Of a stretch of DNA of 36,651 nt, positions 16,152 to 23,708 are shown piece after piece (position 1 is the first letter of the stretch; each line of letters begins with the position of its first letter). Position numbers and translations under genes: made by a program. The stretch is from contig JAKAWK010000009.1 in the NCBI GenBank assembly GCA_021827365.1, positions 1-36,651 on the forward strand, written 5' to 3'. Under the pieces are notes generated by a model. It saw only the letters and a program-made list of their open reading frames with translations, did no database searches and was not told the DNA's origin. This stretch comes from Nitrospirota bacterium (GTDB lineage Bacteria; Nitrospirota; Leptospirillia; Leptospirillales; Leptospirillaceae).

Positions 16152-16516
16152 ATTGGTTCCTTTTCTGCCATCATGTTGTCATCTTTCCCTTCTGCTCTCT
16201 CCCTTCTTAGGTGGCTGAAACCGGAAGTCTCCCCCCTCAGTTCCAAAAATGTCCGGACAAGGGGGCGGCCCGGTAAGCTTGAATCCCCCCAGATGCCGAA
16301 CGCTAACGACTTGGCCTCGGTTCCCTTTTTTAGTGGACGGGAGGCGGAACCTCCCTCTTTGGAGCCCTTGTTTTGTTTGTCCTGAAACATTATAGTGGTT
16401 TCATAGTGTGATGAAGGTCTTTTTTCTTGAAAATGCCTGATTGTTGCCTGACCGATCTCCCTTCGACAAAAGACTGGTCCTGATAATTTGGTCATTCATG
16501 CCGGATAGGGGGTTGC
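16152..16516. other. Non-coding region upstream of the sigma-54 activator, with short repeats
   Basis: This stretch is about 365 bp without a supported gene. It holds TGAAAC (16383-16388) and GTTTCA (16398-16403) as an inverted repeat with a 9-nt gap. ATAGTG occurs as a direct repeat at 16392-16397 and 16403-16408, with an 11-bp period (one helical turn). These could be operator half-sites for the activator gene that begins 108 bp further on. No convincing promoter hexamers were found. Confidence 0.35.
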
Positions 16517-17929
16517 ATGGATAGGGACGAGACAGGATTTCGGGAGTTTTTCCGAATTCCTCTCCCCAAAAAGGTTCTTCTCTTTCTTGAGTCGGGGGTC
16601 GTGCCTTCGCTTAGCGCCATCGAGAGCCTGAAGGAGGAATGGGAGGTCATCCCCGTCCGCTCTCTCGAGAGTCTGAAAAAATACGCCAGAAAAGAAAAGA
16701 CCAGCGTCGGTCTTGCCTATTTGCCCTCGGAGATGACCGAGAAAAAATACTTGGAGCTTCTCTCCCTGGCCGAGGCCACCTGCCGCTGGATTGCCCTGCT
16801 CGAGCCAGAGGGTCTCGGAAATTCCCATGTTCTCAAGCTGATTCACGATGTCTGCCATGATTTCCATCTTCTTCCGGTCGATCCCCAAAGACTGAAAGTC
16901 GTAATGGGTCATGCCCAGGGAATGGACCGGATCAGTCTCCTGACCGACCATTTTCCTTTCATTAACGAGGGTTCCCCGGATTCCGACCTTGTGGGAACAA
17001 GTCCCGTCATGCAGGAGGTGGCCCGGCGGATCCGGAAGGTGGCCTCCGTCGATGCCTCTGTTCTGATCACGGGGGAGAGTGGAACGGGAAAGGAGCTGGT
17101 GGCCCGGGCCATCCACGAACGGTCCGTCCGGAGAGGGGGGCCCTTCGTCGCGCTAAATTGCGGCGCGATCCCCTACACCCTGATCCAGTCCGAACTCTTC
17201 GGGTACGAAAAGGGGTCCTTCACCGGGGCCCTCTCCCGCAAGGTCGGCCATATCGAATCGGCCCACACCGGGACGATCCTCTTAGACGAGATCGGGGACA
17301 TGCCCCTCGAGCTTCAGGTCATCCTCCTGCGGGTCCTGGAAACGGGAAAGATCCAGCGGGTGGGAAGCGCGATCGAAGTTCCCGTCGATGTCCGCATCAT
17401 TGCCGCAACCAACGTCGACCTCGAAAAGGCCTGCCGGGAGGGCCGCTTCCGGGAAGACCTCTTCTACCGCCTGAATGTCCTGAAGATCGCCCTTCCCCCC
17501 TTGCGGGAGCGGGAGAGCGACATCATTGCCCTGGCCCAGTATTTTTTCCGGAGGTTCTCCACCGACAGGCTCTGCCTCCTGAAGGGCTTCACTCCCGCTG
17601 CCCTTCGCGAGATGCTTCGGCATACTTGGCCCGGAAACGTCCGGGAACTGATGAACAGGGTCCAGAGTGCCGTTCTCATGAGCGAAGGCCCCTTCATCCG
17701 TCCGGAAGACCTGGGGCTTTTCGATGAGAAAGAGTCTTCCCAAAGCCCGGGCGAAACACTTCGGGAGATCAAAAACCGCGTGGAGCGAGACGTCATTCTC
17801 GCCACGCTCCACAGAAATCGCCACAATGTCAATCTTTCCGCCCGGGATCTTGGAATCACCCGCACCACCCTCTATGCCCTTCTAAAAAAATACAGGCTGA
17901 ACACTGAAACAGGAATCTCCGAAGGGTAA
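16517..17929 (+). CDS. Sigma-54-interacting transcriptional activator (VpsR-like, degenerate receiver)
   Basis: This 470-residue protein has three parts. Residues 1-135 form a receiver-like domain in which the usual phospho-acceptor Asp position appears to be VGLAYLP, with no Asp. Residues about 157-390 form the AAA+ domain with Walker A GESGTGKE (186-193), the sigma-54 contact loop GSFTGA (233-238) in place of GAFTGA, Walker B LLDEIGD and the sensor motif [12 protein letters not shown]. Residues about 425-465 form a Fis-type HTH ([21 protein letters not shown]). The layout matches NtrC-family activators of the VpsR/FleQ kind, some of which sense c-di-GMP. The retained contact loop suggests it still works with sigma-54. 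Its targets may include the candidate -24/-12 promoters at 10588 and 34239. Confidence 0.9.
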   Translation: MDRDETGFREFFRIPLPKKVLLFLESGVVPSLSAIESLKEEWEVIPVRSLESLKKYARKEKTSVGLAYLPSEMTEKKYLELLSLAEATCRWIALLEPEGLGNSHVLKLIHDVCHDFHLLPVDPQRLKVVMGHAQGMDRISLLTDHFPFINEGSPDSDLVGTSPVMQEVARRIRKVASVDASVLITGESGTGKELVARAIHERSVRRGGPFVALNCGAIPYTLIQSELFGYEKGSFTGALSRKVGHIESAHTGTILLDEIGDMPLELQVILLRVLETGKIQRVGSAIEVPVDVRIIAATNVDLEKACREGRFREDLFYRLNVLKIALPPLRERESDIIALAQYFFRRFSTDRLCLLKGFTPAALREMLRHTWPGNVRELMNRVQSAVLMSEGPFIRPEDLGLFDEKESSQSPGETLREIKNRVERDVILATLHRNRHNVNLSARDLGITRTTLYALLKKYRLNTETGISEG

Positions 17930-17999
17930 GGGCCCTCAAAAACCTGACGACCCGGGGAAGAAGTCTTTGGAGGGTTTTTCCCAGCTCTCGTCAACGCTT

Positions 18000-18030
18000 G
18001 GGCCTCCCGGGGGTCTCCTCCGGGGGGCCC
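18000..18030 (+). terminator. GC-rich hairpin, probable terminator of the activator gene
   Basis: GGGCCTCCCGG (18000-18010) pairs with CCGGGGGGCCC (18020-18030) with one T-G wobble and a 9-nt loop. It lies 70 bp after the stop codon. There is no immediate T-run; T-rich DNA begins about 20 bp later. Confidence 0.55.
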
Positions 18031-18151
18031 GGTCTTCCAATGGTCGAATCTTTCCCTTTTTCATTCTTTTCTCCTTAGTTTTATCCCTTTATTTTATCTC
18101 CTATGTCCAGATTTCCTGAATGTCACCAAAACATGGAATGAATCTTAAATC

Positions 18152-18169
18152 ATATCAAGTAATTGATAT
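18152..18169. promoter_or_regulatory. 18-bp inverted repeat in the AT-rich island
   Basis: ATATCAA-GTAA-TTGATAT has 7-bp perfect arms. It is the mirror of an FNR/CRP site (ATCAA-N4-TTGAT rather than TTGAT-N4-ATCAA), so it should not be called an FNR box. It may be an operator for an unidentified dimeric regulator. Confidence 0.3.
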
Positions 18170-18482
18170 TTAAAGTTGGTCCTCCTAAATCTAAAATTAG
18201 CTGTCCATTTTCTTTGTCCAGAAATGAAGACAAGCAAATGGGGCGAAAATTGACGAATGGAGCCCCGGAAAGGGTTTTTCCTTTTTGTGGAAGCTAAGTC
18301 TTTGTCAAGAATTCTAAAAGGATCTTTCCCGCCTCCATTGGTGCATTTTTAACATATATTCCATAACGATCAACAGTTGAAGGACAAGGAGAAGAGGGGC
18401 CTCCATCCGTTTGTCAGGCAAGACCTTTTGGATCAGCCGAAATCCCTTTTCTATCTATCCTCCATTAAACGATAAAAATTAC

Positions 18483-18497
18483 TGGCATTAATTTTGT
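18483..18497 (+). promoter_or_regulatory. Weak -24/-12-like sequence
   Basis: TGGCATTAATTTTGT keeps the TGGCA and TTG blocks at sigma-54 spacing but has GT instead of the invariant -12 GC. A functional sigma-54 promoter is therefore doubtful. It points toward the small ORF at 18666. Confidence 0.2.
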
Positions 18498-18665
18498 ATG
18501 AATAGTTAATGAAATTTGAACGGATTGAGAAAAATGATGATCTCCAAAAGGGTTGAAGTCTGTCTTTTTTTGGGGAAAATTCTTTCTTGTTCTCCAGCTT
18601 CCTCTTCAAATGGAAAAACCCTTCTTTCCTAGAAGGAAGATTCTGATTTTGGTCGGAGGTCGGCA

Positions 18666-18851
18666 ATGGGAAGACAATCGAAAACACGGGCTGTGGTCTT
18701 TCTTCAGAAAGACGGGCTGGTTCAGAATCTCTTTCCCCTGGACGGGCTCCTTCTCAAGGCCATCGAGAAGAGCTCCGGAGCCAGAAGATCTTCTTCTCCT
18801 TTTTCAAAATTTGTCCTGGCCCTCCGGAGGATTCTGGTTTTTAGGGGGTAA
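18666..18851 (+). CDS. Possible 61-residue basic small protein
   Basis: This frame begins MGRQSKTRAVVFLQKDG and ends LRRILVFRG. Its case rests on an ideal ribosome-binding site: GGAGGT at 18655-18660 with a 5-nt spacer to the ATG. The product is basic, with a hydrophobic-amphipathic middle (LFPLDGLLLKAIEK), and matches no family I know. It is the first frame after the AT-rich island and points the same way as the paralog/CBS/Hsp20 cluster. It could equally be a chance frame or a decayed gene. Confidence 0.35.
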   Translation: MGRQSKTRAVVFLQKDGLVQNLFPLDGLLLKAIEKSSGARRSSSPFSKFVLALRRILVFRG

Positions 18852-19027
18852 GGGATTGGTCTTGGGCCTATTTGCCCGAAGTCCAGGACAATGATCTCTA
18901 TATTTTCTAAAAAATTCCGCTCTGTTTTCGGGAAAGGGACCGGTTGGTCCTCTCCCGCAATGGGCTTTCAATCGGTCAAGGGCAGGGATCAGCCCGCATG
19001 CCCCATTCTCCAGGGAAGGAGGAAGAG

Positions 19028-19750
19028 GTGATCGGACTCAATGGGCCAAAGGCCCGTCGGCCTGCCATCGGTTCCGAAGGCGGCATGGAGGAGGCTTCTT
19101 CCTCTGCCTCCTTCGAATCGGGGATGAGGGTCAAAAGTAAGAGGAGGACATCCATCGGATCTCCTGAGAGAGAAGGGGAGGGAGAGAAAAATGCCCCTCC
19201 TGTCCGTGACTCCCCCAGGGTGTGGGACCTCCTGCTTGAGGCGGAAGCCCTGGGTTCTCTCGTCGTCCATCCCTCCCCCAATACGGTTCTGGTTTTCAAT
19301 CGCTTTCATGGTTCCTGGCTACGAGAGGGGATCCGGGGCTTTGCCATTCATACCGAAGTCTTCGAGCATGCCTCCCTCCGGGCGATGCAGACGCCGGCCG
19401 TGGGGCGGGAGTACGACTTCGAGAAGTTTCTGATCACTCTCTACCCCCGAATGCTCCTCGTCCCGGGGAACTGGAAGACGGATGTGGAGCTTCTCCGATA
19501 TTCGGTCGAGATCGCAAAAGAACTGATCCTCCTCTTCGGAATCGAGAGCCAGAAGGTCTGGCGCCATTTGATTCATCCGCGATCCAGACGGACCTTGGGA
19601 GATTGGGAGATCATGGATGGAGGGATTCTTCTGGACCTCGTCCTGGAGATGATCCGGGTGGAAAGTGGACGGAAAGCCAGGGGAAATGGGTCTATCCTCC
19701 GGATCGCCCCCTCCTTCGGGACAGGTCCTTCGTCCGGGGAACTGGATTAA
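19028..19750 (+). CDS. Protein of unknown family, paralog A of the CBS/Hsp20 cluster
   Basis: This is a soluble protein of about 240 residues with a low-complexity, charged N-terminal third and a conserved C-terminal region. GTG 19028 is chosen because AAGGAGG ends 5 nt before it. TTG 18944 and ATG 18998 would extend the frame but have poor sites. The conserved part (HGSWLREGIRGFAI, then YDFEKFLITLYPRMLL, LLRYSVEIAKELILLFGI and GGILLDLVLEMI) aligns block by block with the protein at 20375-21076, so the two are paralogs. I recognise no domain, catalytic motif, signal peptide or membrane helix. The CBS-pair gene starts 24 bp after its stop, so they are probably co-transcribed. Confidence 0.8.
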   Translation: MIGLNGPKARRPAIGSEGGMEEASSSASFESGMRVKSKRRTSIGSPEREGEGEKNAPPVRDSPRVWDLLLEAEALGSLVVHPSPNTVLVFNRFHGSWLREGIRGFAIHTEVFEHASLRAMQTPAVGREYDFEKFLITLYPRMLLVPGNWKTDVELLRYSVEIAKELILLFGIESQKVWRHLIHPRSRRTLGDWEIMDGGILLDLVLEMIRVESGRKARGNGSILRIAPSFGTGPSSGELD

Positions 19751-19774
19751 GCATATTTCATGGAAGGAGTGGTG

Positions 19775-20245
19775 ATGAATGTCCGGGAGATCATGTCCAA
19801 AGAGGTGAAATCCACAAATCCTGATTCAACCCTGGCTTCGGTGGCCAATGCCATGTGGTCGGAGAACATCGGAAGCCTTCCGGTGGTGGATTCCCAGGGA
19901 AAGGCGGTGGGAATCGTGACCGACCGGGATATCTCCATGTCGTCCTTCCTGAACCACAAGTCCCTCTGGGAGCTTCGTGTCCAGGACGTCATCCATGGAC
20001 AAAAGCTTTGGAGCTGCCATCCTGACGATCCGGTGGAGAAGGCTCTCGATCTCATGCAGGAGCATGAGGTCCGGCGCCTTCCTGTCGTCGACCAAAAGGG
20101 CCGCCTGGTGGGACTCCTCTCGCTGGGGGACCTGGTCTCGGTCGCTTCCCCCGGAGCTGGACGAAAGAAGATGGCGGTTCCGCTTCATTCACTCGATCCC
20201 CTTCTCAAGGCAGTGTTTGCCCATCACGAGATGGCTCACGCCTGA
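19775..20245 (+). CDS. CBS-pair domain protein
   Basis: This 156-residue protein consists of two tandem CBS domains. The first begins VREIMSKEVKSTNPDSTLA and contains LPVVDSQGKAVGIVTDRDI. The second begins VQDVIHGQKLWSCHPDDPVEKAL and contains RRLPVVDQKGRLVGLLSLGDLV. Such pairs bind adenine nucleotides (ATP, AMP, SAM) or other ligands as energy or ionic sensors. ATG 19775 has AAGGAG at a 5-nt spacing; an upstream start at 19760 lacks this. There is no attached enzyme or channel, so the regulated partner is probably another protein, plausibly one of the flanking paralogs. Confidence 0.92.
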   Translation: MNVREIMSKEVKSTNPDSTLASVANAMWSENIGSLPVVDSQGKAVGIVTDRDISMSSFLNHKSLWELRVQDVIHGQKLWSCHPDDPVEKALDLMQEHEVRRLPVVDQKGRLVGLLSLGDLVSVASPGAGRKKMAVPLHSLDPLLKAVFAHHEMAHA

Positions 20246-20258
20246 AAGGACAAGCGAT

Positions 20259-20378
20259 ATGACCGGGAAGGATAAGACAACGCCCGTTGCCCCTGTCCCT
20301 GCCGGTGAGGACGGTTCCAGTTTGAGCCAATGGGACATTCATCTACCTTTGATCCTCCATGGAAGGAGATTGCTGTGA
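20259..20378 (+). CDS. Possible 39-residue leader ORF coupled to paralog B
   Basis: The frame begins MTGKDKTTPVAPVPAGEDG and ends HGRRLL. GAAAGGA lies 8 nt upstream of the ATG. Its TGA overlaps the GTG start of the next gene (GTGA at 20375-20378), the same coupling geometry used by many real gene pairs in this window. It fills the otherwise empty 129-bp gap after the CBS gene. No homology is recognised. Confidence 0.35.
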   Translation: MTGKDKTTPVAPVPAGEDGSSLSQWDIHLPLILHGRRLL

Positions 20379-21076
20379 CGATTTCCCTGACCGGATACGA
20401 GGCCTTGGCGGAGGCCTATTATGCGGACCATAATGTCGAAGTTCTTGTCAACTCAAAATTCTTTGTCGATCAGGAGGGGACGCGGATTCCTGTGGATCCC
20501 TTTCAGGCCCTCGAGATGTTCGAACGATGGAATTTAAATCCCGGAAAACTTTCCTGCGAGGTCCTCTCCGTCTGGGAGTACCTGCAATCTTGCGGGGGAG
20601 GCGAGGATTTTTTGCAATTTTTCCTCTGTCCAAGAACGGCTCTCGTCCTGACAAAAGACCACGGAGATCCTCTGACGAAGGGGATCCGGGGATTCGCGGT
20701 CGAAAAGACCGTTTACGACAAGGCCCTCTCCTGGGCCAAGAGTGTCCCGATTACCGAGCCCGACCATGACTACGAGGCCTTTTTGGGGCGGCTTGAGCCC
20801 CGGCTGCCTTTGAAAAAAGGGATGGGTCACCAAAAGGACGATCTGGCGCGATATGCCCGGGAAATCGCCCAGGCCTTGATGGAACTCTTCGGACTCGACC
20901 GGGAGTCCGTAAAAGAGAGTCTGATGGCCCGACATGTCGTGGGCTATGAGCGGACGGATGTCTCCCTGGGGGGAGATCTGCTGGATATTGTGCTGGAGGG
21001 GATCGGAAAGACTCATGGTGCCTCTGGGAGTTTCGGCTTCTTTGGTAGGGAAGGTCCCGCCCCCTCTGTGGCATAA
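20375..21076 (+). CDS. Protein of unknown family, paralog B of the CBS/Hsp20 cluster
   Basis: This soluble protein of about 233 residues begins ISLTGYEALAEAYYADHNVE after the start residue. GTG 20375 is preferred because AAGGAG lies 6 nt upstream; an in-frame ATG at 20330 has no site. It shares with the 19028 gene the blocks HGDPLTKGIRGFAV, then YEAFLGRLEPRLPL, DLARYAREIAQALMELFGL and GGDLLDIVLEGI at the same spacing. It has a different N-terminal third, which lacks the low-complexity segment. No known domain is seen. The position after the CBS gene and before Hsp20 suggests a stress-related role, which is inference. Confidence 0.82.
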   Translation: MTISLTGYEALAEAYYADHNVEVLVNSKFFVDQEGTRIPVDPFQALEMFERWNLNPGKLSCEVLSVWEYLQSCGGGEDFLQFFLCPRTALVLTKDHGDPLTKGIRGFAVEKTVYDKALSWAKSVPITEPDHDYEAFLGRLEPRLPLKKGMGHQKDDLARYAREIAQALMELFGLDRESVKESLMARHVVGYERTDVSLGGDLLDIVLEGIGKTHGASGSFGFFGREGPAPSVA

Positions 21077-21220
21077 ATGGCTGGTGTCAGGGGATTGTCT
21101 ATTTTAGGGGAGCCTTCTCCTCCTGTTGCGGAGGATTTAAGGCCAAGAGGAAAGGGCAGGGGAAAGGGTGTCCTGCCTGGATCCGGGATTAAGGACGGTC
21201 AATTTGGAAGGAGAATCGAG

Positions 21221-21679
21221 ATGAGCAGTCTTTTGAAGTGGGATCCGGTCCGTGAGTTCGAGGAGTTCGGCCGTCGCATGGCCCCCTGGTTCGGTCGCCG
21301 GGGGAAGGAGTTGATGACCCGGGGGGATGGGGAGGCGACAATCTTTGAATGGTCCCCCTCGGTGGATGTGGCCGAGGAGGACAAGGCCTACCTGGTCACG
21401 GCGGAGCTTCCGGAGGTGAAAAAGGAGGATATGAAGGTCACCGTCGAAAACGGGGTCCTCACGATCTCCGGCGAGCGCAAAAAGGAGAAGGAGGAAAAGG
21501 AAGGGGTCCGATATCACCGGATCGAACGGTGCTTCGGCTCCTTTCTCAGAAGTTTCACCCTTCCGGAGGATGCCGATCCGGCCAGTGTCAAGGCGACCAT
21601 GAAGGACGGGGTCCTCAAGATACGCATTGAAAAACGTCCCGGGACTCCGCCCAAGGCGATCCCCATCGGAACGGAATAA
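21221..21679 (+). CDS. Hsp20/alpha-crystallin small heat shock protein
   Basis: This 152-residue ATP-independent holdase carries an alpha-crystallin domain at about residues 45-145. Its landmarks are SPSVDVAEEDKAYLVTAELP, then VKKEDMKVTVENGVLTISGE, FGSFLRSFTLP and the C-terminal beta strands around MKDGVLKIRIEK. A C-terminal I-P-I (KAIPIG) supplies the oligomerisation I-X-I motif. ATG 21221 has GGAAGGAG upstream; the frame stays open to 21077 but that part lacks family similarity. The short non-conserved N-terminal arm contains FEEFGRRMAPWFGRR. I found no CIRCE element upstream. Confidence 0.95.
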   Translation: MSSLLKWDPVREFEEFGRRMAPWFGRRGKELMTRGDGEATIFEWSPSVDVAEEDKAYLVTAELPEVKKEDMKVTVENGVLTISGERKKEKEEKEGVRYHRIERCFGSFLRSFTLPEDADPASVKATMKDGVLKIRIEKRPGTPPKAIPIGTE

Positions 21680-22003
21680 AAGGGGAGCCTTGGGTCAGTT
21701 TTCAAGACAGGCTCAAGGATCCAGGCTCTGCCCGGTCCTGACAATTCGGGTGTGATTTGGGAGTTCTCCCGCCAGGGAAAAAATCACTGCATGCAAAAAG
21801 AGAAAGGCCGACGGAGCGTCTTCCTGGTCAAGGATTTTTCAGGAATTGACAGACTCCGGCTGGCCCTTTAAAATTTTTTTTGCTTTTGTTTTATCTCAAA
21901 CTAAAGATCATGATGAGGATTCGCTGAACGGATTTCCACGGCGATTTCCCGGAATGATCCCGGACGCGAATTGGCTATCGAAGACCATTTTTGAGGAATG
22001 ACC
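21680..22003. other. Intergenic region between hsp20 and the LpxO-like gene
   Basis: The 324-bp stretch holds no supported gene. Its clear element is the promoter at 21846-21874. I see no convincing terminator for hsp20, only an imperfect GAGCCTTGG/CCAGGCTC pair at about 21686-21727. Confidence 0.45.
21846..21874 (+). promoter_or_regulatory. Sigma-70-type promoter for the LpxO-like gene
   Basis: TTGACA at 21846-21851, a 17-bp spacer and TAAAAT at 21869-21874 are identical in hexamers and spacing to the promoter at 1403. A T-run follows directly. The leader would be about 120 nt. Confidence 0.7.
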
Positions 22004-22939
22004 ATGCTCCATCACGCCGTTTCCTTTCATCTGTCTCCCTGGAAAATCGGAATTCTGGCGCTCTTTGCCGGATCAACCCTTGTGACCCATTACCGGGGAA
22101 AGGTCCGCTTTCCCTTTTTACGCCAGCTCACCGACCACTCCACCTACTTTTCTCCCTACAATGTCCTGATGCTTCTCTTTTCCCGGGTGCCGACGACCCC
22201 TTACCTTTCGCTTAAGGAATACCCCGAGCTCGAGATCCTGACAAAAAACTGGACCACCATCCGGGACGAAGCCCTGGGACTCTTTGAGTCCGGTCACATC
22301 AAGGCGGCCTCGGGCTATACCGACTGGGGATTCAACTCTTTCTTCCGAAGTGGATGGAAACGGTTCTACCTCACCTGGTACGGGGACACTCTGTCCTCGG
22401 CAAAGCTGTGGTGTCCCCGGACCATCGAGCTTCTCGGGAAGGTTCCTCCAGTCCGGGGCTCCATGTTTGCCCTGCTTCCGCCGGGCTCCGACCTTGTTCT
22501 CCACCGGGATCCCTACGCTGGGTCCCTGCGCTACCATCTGGGGCTCAGCACACCCAACTCACCCGACTGCAAAATTGTGGTGGACGGGATTCCCGCCTTC
22601 TGGCGGGACGGGGAAGCGATCCTGTTCGACGAAACCTACCTTCACACTGCCCAGAACCTGACCGACAGGCCGCGTTTGATCCTGTTTTGCGACGTCGAGC
22701 GCAAGCTTTGGCCTTTTGCGGCGACCTGGTTCAACCGGAGCGTAGGACATTTTCTGCTTCGCCAGGGGCTCACCAAAAACGTGGAGGGGGAACCAGTCAG
22801 CCTCTCAAACCGGCTTTTCGGCGGGATCTATGCGGTACGCCGTCTGGGCAAACGGATCAAGGCCTGGAACCGGTCGGTCTATTACTCGATCAAGTATGCG
22901 CTCTTCGGAAGCCTCCTCTGGAGTCTCTTTTTGAGGTAA
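22004..22939 (+). CDS. LpxO-like Fe(II)/2-oxoglutarate-dependent lipid A hydroxylase (Asp/Asn beta-hydroxylase fold)
   Basis: This protein of about 311 residues has an N-terminal membrane anchor (IGILALFAGSTLVTHYR). Its jelly-roll dioxygenase core has iron ligands visible as LHRDPYAG (His167, Asp169) and LHTAQN (His214), with RPRLILFCDVER as the 2-oxoglutarate-binding region. GTDW-like YTDWGFNSF and the CPRT segment fit the LpxO/aspartyl-asparaginyl hydroxylase family, which hydroxylates a secondary acyl chain of lipid A. A C-terminal amphipathic tail follows. ATG 22004 is chosen over ATG 21998 because GAGGA ends 6 nt before it but touches the earlier one. With the LpxL-type gene it points to lipid A tailoring. 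Confidence 0.8.
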   Translation: MLHHAVSFHLSPWKIGILALFAGSTLVTHYRGKVRFPFLRQLTDHSTYFSPYNVLMLLFSRVPTTPYLSLKEYPELEILTKNWTTIRDEALGLFESGHIKAASGYTDWGFNSFFRSGWKRFYLTWYGDTLSSAKLWCPRTIELLGKVPPVRGSMFALLPPGSDLVLHRDPYAGSLRYHLGLSTPNSPDCKIVVDGIPAFWRDGEAILFDETYLHTAQNLTDRPRLILFCDVERKLWPFAATWFNRSVGHFLLRQGLTKNVEGEPVSLSNRLFGGIYAVRRLGKRIKAWNRSVYYSIKYALFGSLLWSLFLR

Positions 22940-23069
22940 GGAGGCGGAGGGGAGACGAACGAGCAATCGATGGGGTATGATGGGGCACCACAGGCCGCCT
23001 GCTCCGGTTGAACCGGGCCTCCGGCCGGTGAGGGGTCATCCCGGCCATCGCCGGGAAGGGAGGCATGTC

Positions 23070-23708
23070 ATGATCTTTTCCGACCGCATCGAGGCCGCCC
23101 ACCGGCTTGTCCGGGTTCTGGCGAAGTACCGGGGACGCCATCCCCTTGTGGTGGCGATCCCGCGGGGAGCCGTCCCGATCGGGGAAATCCTGGCCCGGGA
23201 GCTCTCGGGAGATCTCGATGTGGTCCTAGTCAGGAAACTCCGGGCTCCGGGAAATCCCGAGTTCGCCATCGGATCGGTGGCGGAGTCGGGGTGGACCTAT
23301 ATCGCCCCCTATGCACAAGAGGCCGGAGGGGATCCCGAATACCTCGAGACGGAAAAGAAATACCAGCTCTCGGTGATCCGGAAGCGCCGGGAGCGTTATA
23401 CGCCTCTCAGGGCCCCGATTGATCCGGCGGGACGGATCGTGATCGCCGTCGATGACGGCCTGGCTACGGGGGCGACGATGATTTCGGCCCTTCATGCCCT
23501 GCGCTCCCAAAACCCTTCCTGGCTTGTCTGCGCAGTCCCGGTCGCCTCGGAGGAGACGCTCGAGAAGGTCCGGCCCTATGCCGACGAGCTTGTCTGTCTT
23601 TATGTCCCGGAGTTCTTCCATGCGGTGGGCCAGTTCTATTCGAACTTTCCCCAGGTCCCGGACGCGGAGGTCGAAGATATTCTCAGCCGTTCGGGGGAAG
23701 GTGGCTGA
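23070..23708 (+). CDS. Phosphoribosyltransferase-fold protein (COG1926-like)
   Basis: This 212-residue PRTase-fold protein begins MIFSDRIEAAHRLVRVLAKY. It has VVAIPRGAVPIGEILAREL and VVLVRKLRAPGNPEFAIGSV, and the PRPP-loop motif IVIAVDDGLATGATM near residue 130. Substrate specificity is unknown. In other bacteria this family is often fused or adjacent to a dienelactone-hydrolase-like domain, and exactly such a gene lies here on the opposite strand with a 26-bp 3' overlap. ATG 23070 follows AAGGGAGG by 6 nt; the open frame further upstream (from 22977) does not look coding. Confidence 0.88.
   Translation: MIFSDRIEAAHRLVRVLAKYRGRHPLVVAIPRGAVPIGEILARELSGDLDVVLVRKLRAPGNPEFAIGSVAESGWTYIAPYAQEAGGDPEYLETEKKYQLSVIRKRRERYTPLRAPIDPAGRIVIAVDDGLATGATMISALHALRSQNPSWLVCAVPVASEETLEKVRPYADELVCLYVPEFFHAVGQFYSNFPQVPDAEVEDILSRSGEGG

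Larger units (their letters stand above)
18031..18665. other. AT-rich non-coding island
   Basis: About 635 bp contrasts sharply in composition with the GC-rich genes around it. It holds an 18-bp inverted repeat at 18152-18169, one copy of CCTTTTTGT at 18280-18288 (the motif repeated before the desaturase), and a weak -24/-12-like sequence at 18483-18497. A frame open at 18553-18894 has no ribosome-binding site and an implausible composition, and I do not call it. Likely a regulatory region or decayed sequence. Confidence 0.4.

Noticed and set aside
18152-18169. FNR box
   Set aside because: The half-sites are in the reverse arrangement to TTGAT-N4-ATCAA.
18553-18894. 113-codon open frame in the AT-rich island
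   Set aside because: There is no ribosome-binding site and the composition is rich in Trp, Phe and Pro; the better candidate in the region is the frame at 18666.
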